A program made the position numbers and the translations under genes. The notes beneath the pieces were generated by a model. The model was given only the letters and a program-made list of their open reading frames with translations, made no database searches and had not been told where the DNA came from. A stretch of 64,000 nt of DNA from Verrucomicrobiota bacterium. Its GTDB lineage: Bacteria > Verrucomicrobiota > Verrucomicrobiia > Chthoniobacterales > Terrimicrobiaceae. Below, piece after piece: positions 63,588-64,000 of the stretch. Position 1 is the stretch's first letter, and every line of letters begins with the position of its first letter. The stretch spans positions 1 through 64,000 of the forward strand of contig JAFKMU010000045.1 of assembly GCA_017305195.1 (NCBI GenBank). The letters are read 5' to 3'.

Positions 63588-64000
63588 TTAGAACGAGAAG
63601 GTGACCTTCGCGCCGCCCCAGAACGTGCTGGGTTCGGTGCCGAGGAGGCCTTCCCACTGATAGCTGTAGGCGCCGTAGCCGTACAGGGTGATCATGTCGT
63701 TGATCTTGATCGGGAGACCGAGACCGAACTCGATGTTGTTCGCACCAGTGAAGAAGTTGAAGCCGTTGGCGTTATCAGACGTCTTCGGGTTGTAGTCGAA
63801 GGAAGTACCGAAGGCGAACCACGGAGTCAGGGACAGAACGTCCTTGTAGAGCGGTACTGCACCGTCGATGCGAGCGAGGAGGTAGCTGGAAGCCGAGTTC
63901 ACAGCGCCCGTCCAGGCGTCGAAGTTACGGAAGTCAGGACCAACGTTGAAGTAGTAGGTCAAGGACGGCGTGATCGTGATGCCAGCGGGCAACTCGAAGG
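63588..64000 (-). CDS. Outer-membrane beta-barrel protein, C-terminal part
   Basis: The frame is open to the right window edge (FELPAGITITPSLTYYFNVG) and ends in KVTFSF, an aromatic C-terminus typical of beta-barrel proteins recognised by BamA. Alternating strands such as YLLARIDGAVPLYKDVLSL, NNIEFGLGLPIKINDMITLYG fit a barrel of at least eight strands. Codon use is strongly biased, with few rare codons, suggesting high expression; a good terminator follows. 5' part lies outside the window. Confidence 0.85.
   Translation of the reverse strand, partial: FELPAGITITPSLTYYFNVGPDFRNFDAWTGAVNSASSYLLARIDGAVPLYKDVLSLTPWFAFGTSFDYNPKTSDNANGFNFFTGANNIEFGLGLPIKINDMITLYGYGAYSYQWEGLLGTEPSTFWGGAKVTFSF

Overview
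This is a GC-rich chromosomal segment from a Gram-negative bacterium, most likely a member of the Verrucomicrobiota (this is inferred from gene content, with no rRNA in the window). The clues are a PEP-CTERM sorting signal (45294-45929), a class I ribonucleotide reductase whose small subunit resembles the chlamydial NrdB, a cyanobacterial/plant-like GlgC, an archaeal-type ProS, heptose and lipoprotein enzymes of a double-membrane cell, and start codons that almost never have a Shine-Dalgarno sequence. Neither 16S rRNA, tRNA genes nor CRISPR arrays were seen. The only mobile-element trace is the 3' end of an IS481-type transposase at the left edge.

Layout. 1-3.7 kb: transposase tail, lytic transglycosylase, priA, two small secreted/hypothetical genes. 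4.1-7.2 kb: rpsL-rpsG with a terminator, then GTP-type PEP carboxykinase. 7.3-11.6 kb (minus): a lipoprotein with a Cys-His-Asp pattern, then glmS followed by a MntA-HepT toxin-antitoxin pair and an AlkA-type glycosylase. 11.6-16.7 kb: glgC, a lipoprotein, a non-coding stretch holding a large hairpin and direct repeats, a PhoB/PhoR-like two-component pair and a secreted protein with an internal duplication. 16.8-25 kb: lgt, a single-chain nuclease-DNA ligase fusion, a degenerate FmdB-like protein, a PBP5-like carboxypeptidase, phosphofructokinase, apt and a Na/Pi transporter. 25-30.7 kb: hldD with a TPR protein, and divergently a GH57 branching enzyme with two secreted proteins. 30.7-38.3 kb (minus): nrdB-nrdA under a paired NrdR box, then ribBA-ribH-nusB-ftsY.

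39.6-43.8 kb (minus) holds what I consider the most interesting cluster: serine palmitoyltransferase, a YghO/bCerS-type acyltransferase and a CerR-like reductase, which together would make bacterial dihydroceramide, closed by an L,D-transpeptidase whose start overlaps the reductase stop. 46.0-50.0 kb: a PerR-like regulator, preceded by a Per/Fur-like palindrome, leads sufC-sufB-sufD. 50.0-56.1 kb (minus): small proteins, a large secreted propeller-like protein and two tandemly duplicated DUF4139-like proteins. 56.2-63.5 kb (minus): proS, an M20 peptidase, a nucleotide-sugar epimerase, a dual-VWA membrane protein and a DUF4126-like membrane protein. The window ends inside an outer-membrane beta-barrel gene.

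Together the genes cover central carbon and glycogen metabolism (pckG, pfk, glgC, GH57), envelope building (glmS, lgt, dacA-like, hldD, L,D-transpeptidase, sphingolipids), nucleotide and flavin synthesis, Fe-S assembly, DNA repair and translation. Many neighbours overlap by 1-4 bases (ATGA, GTGA, TTGA, TGATG), so translational coupling seems to be the main operon signal here.
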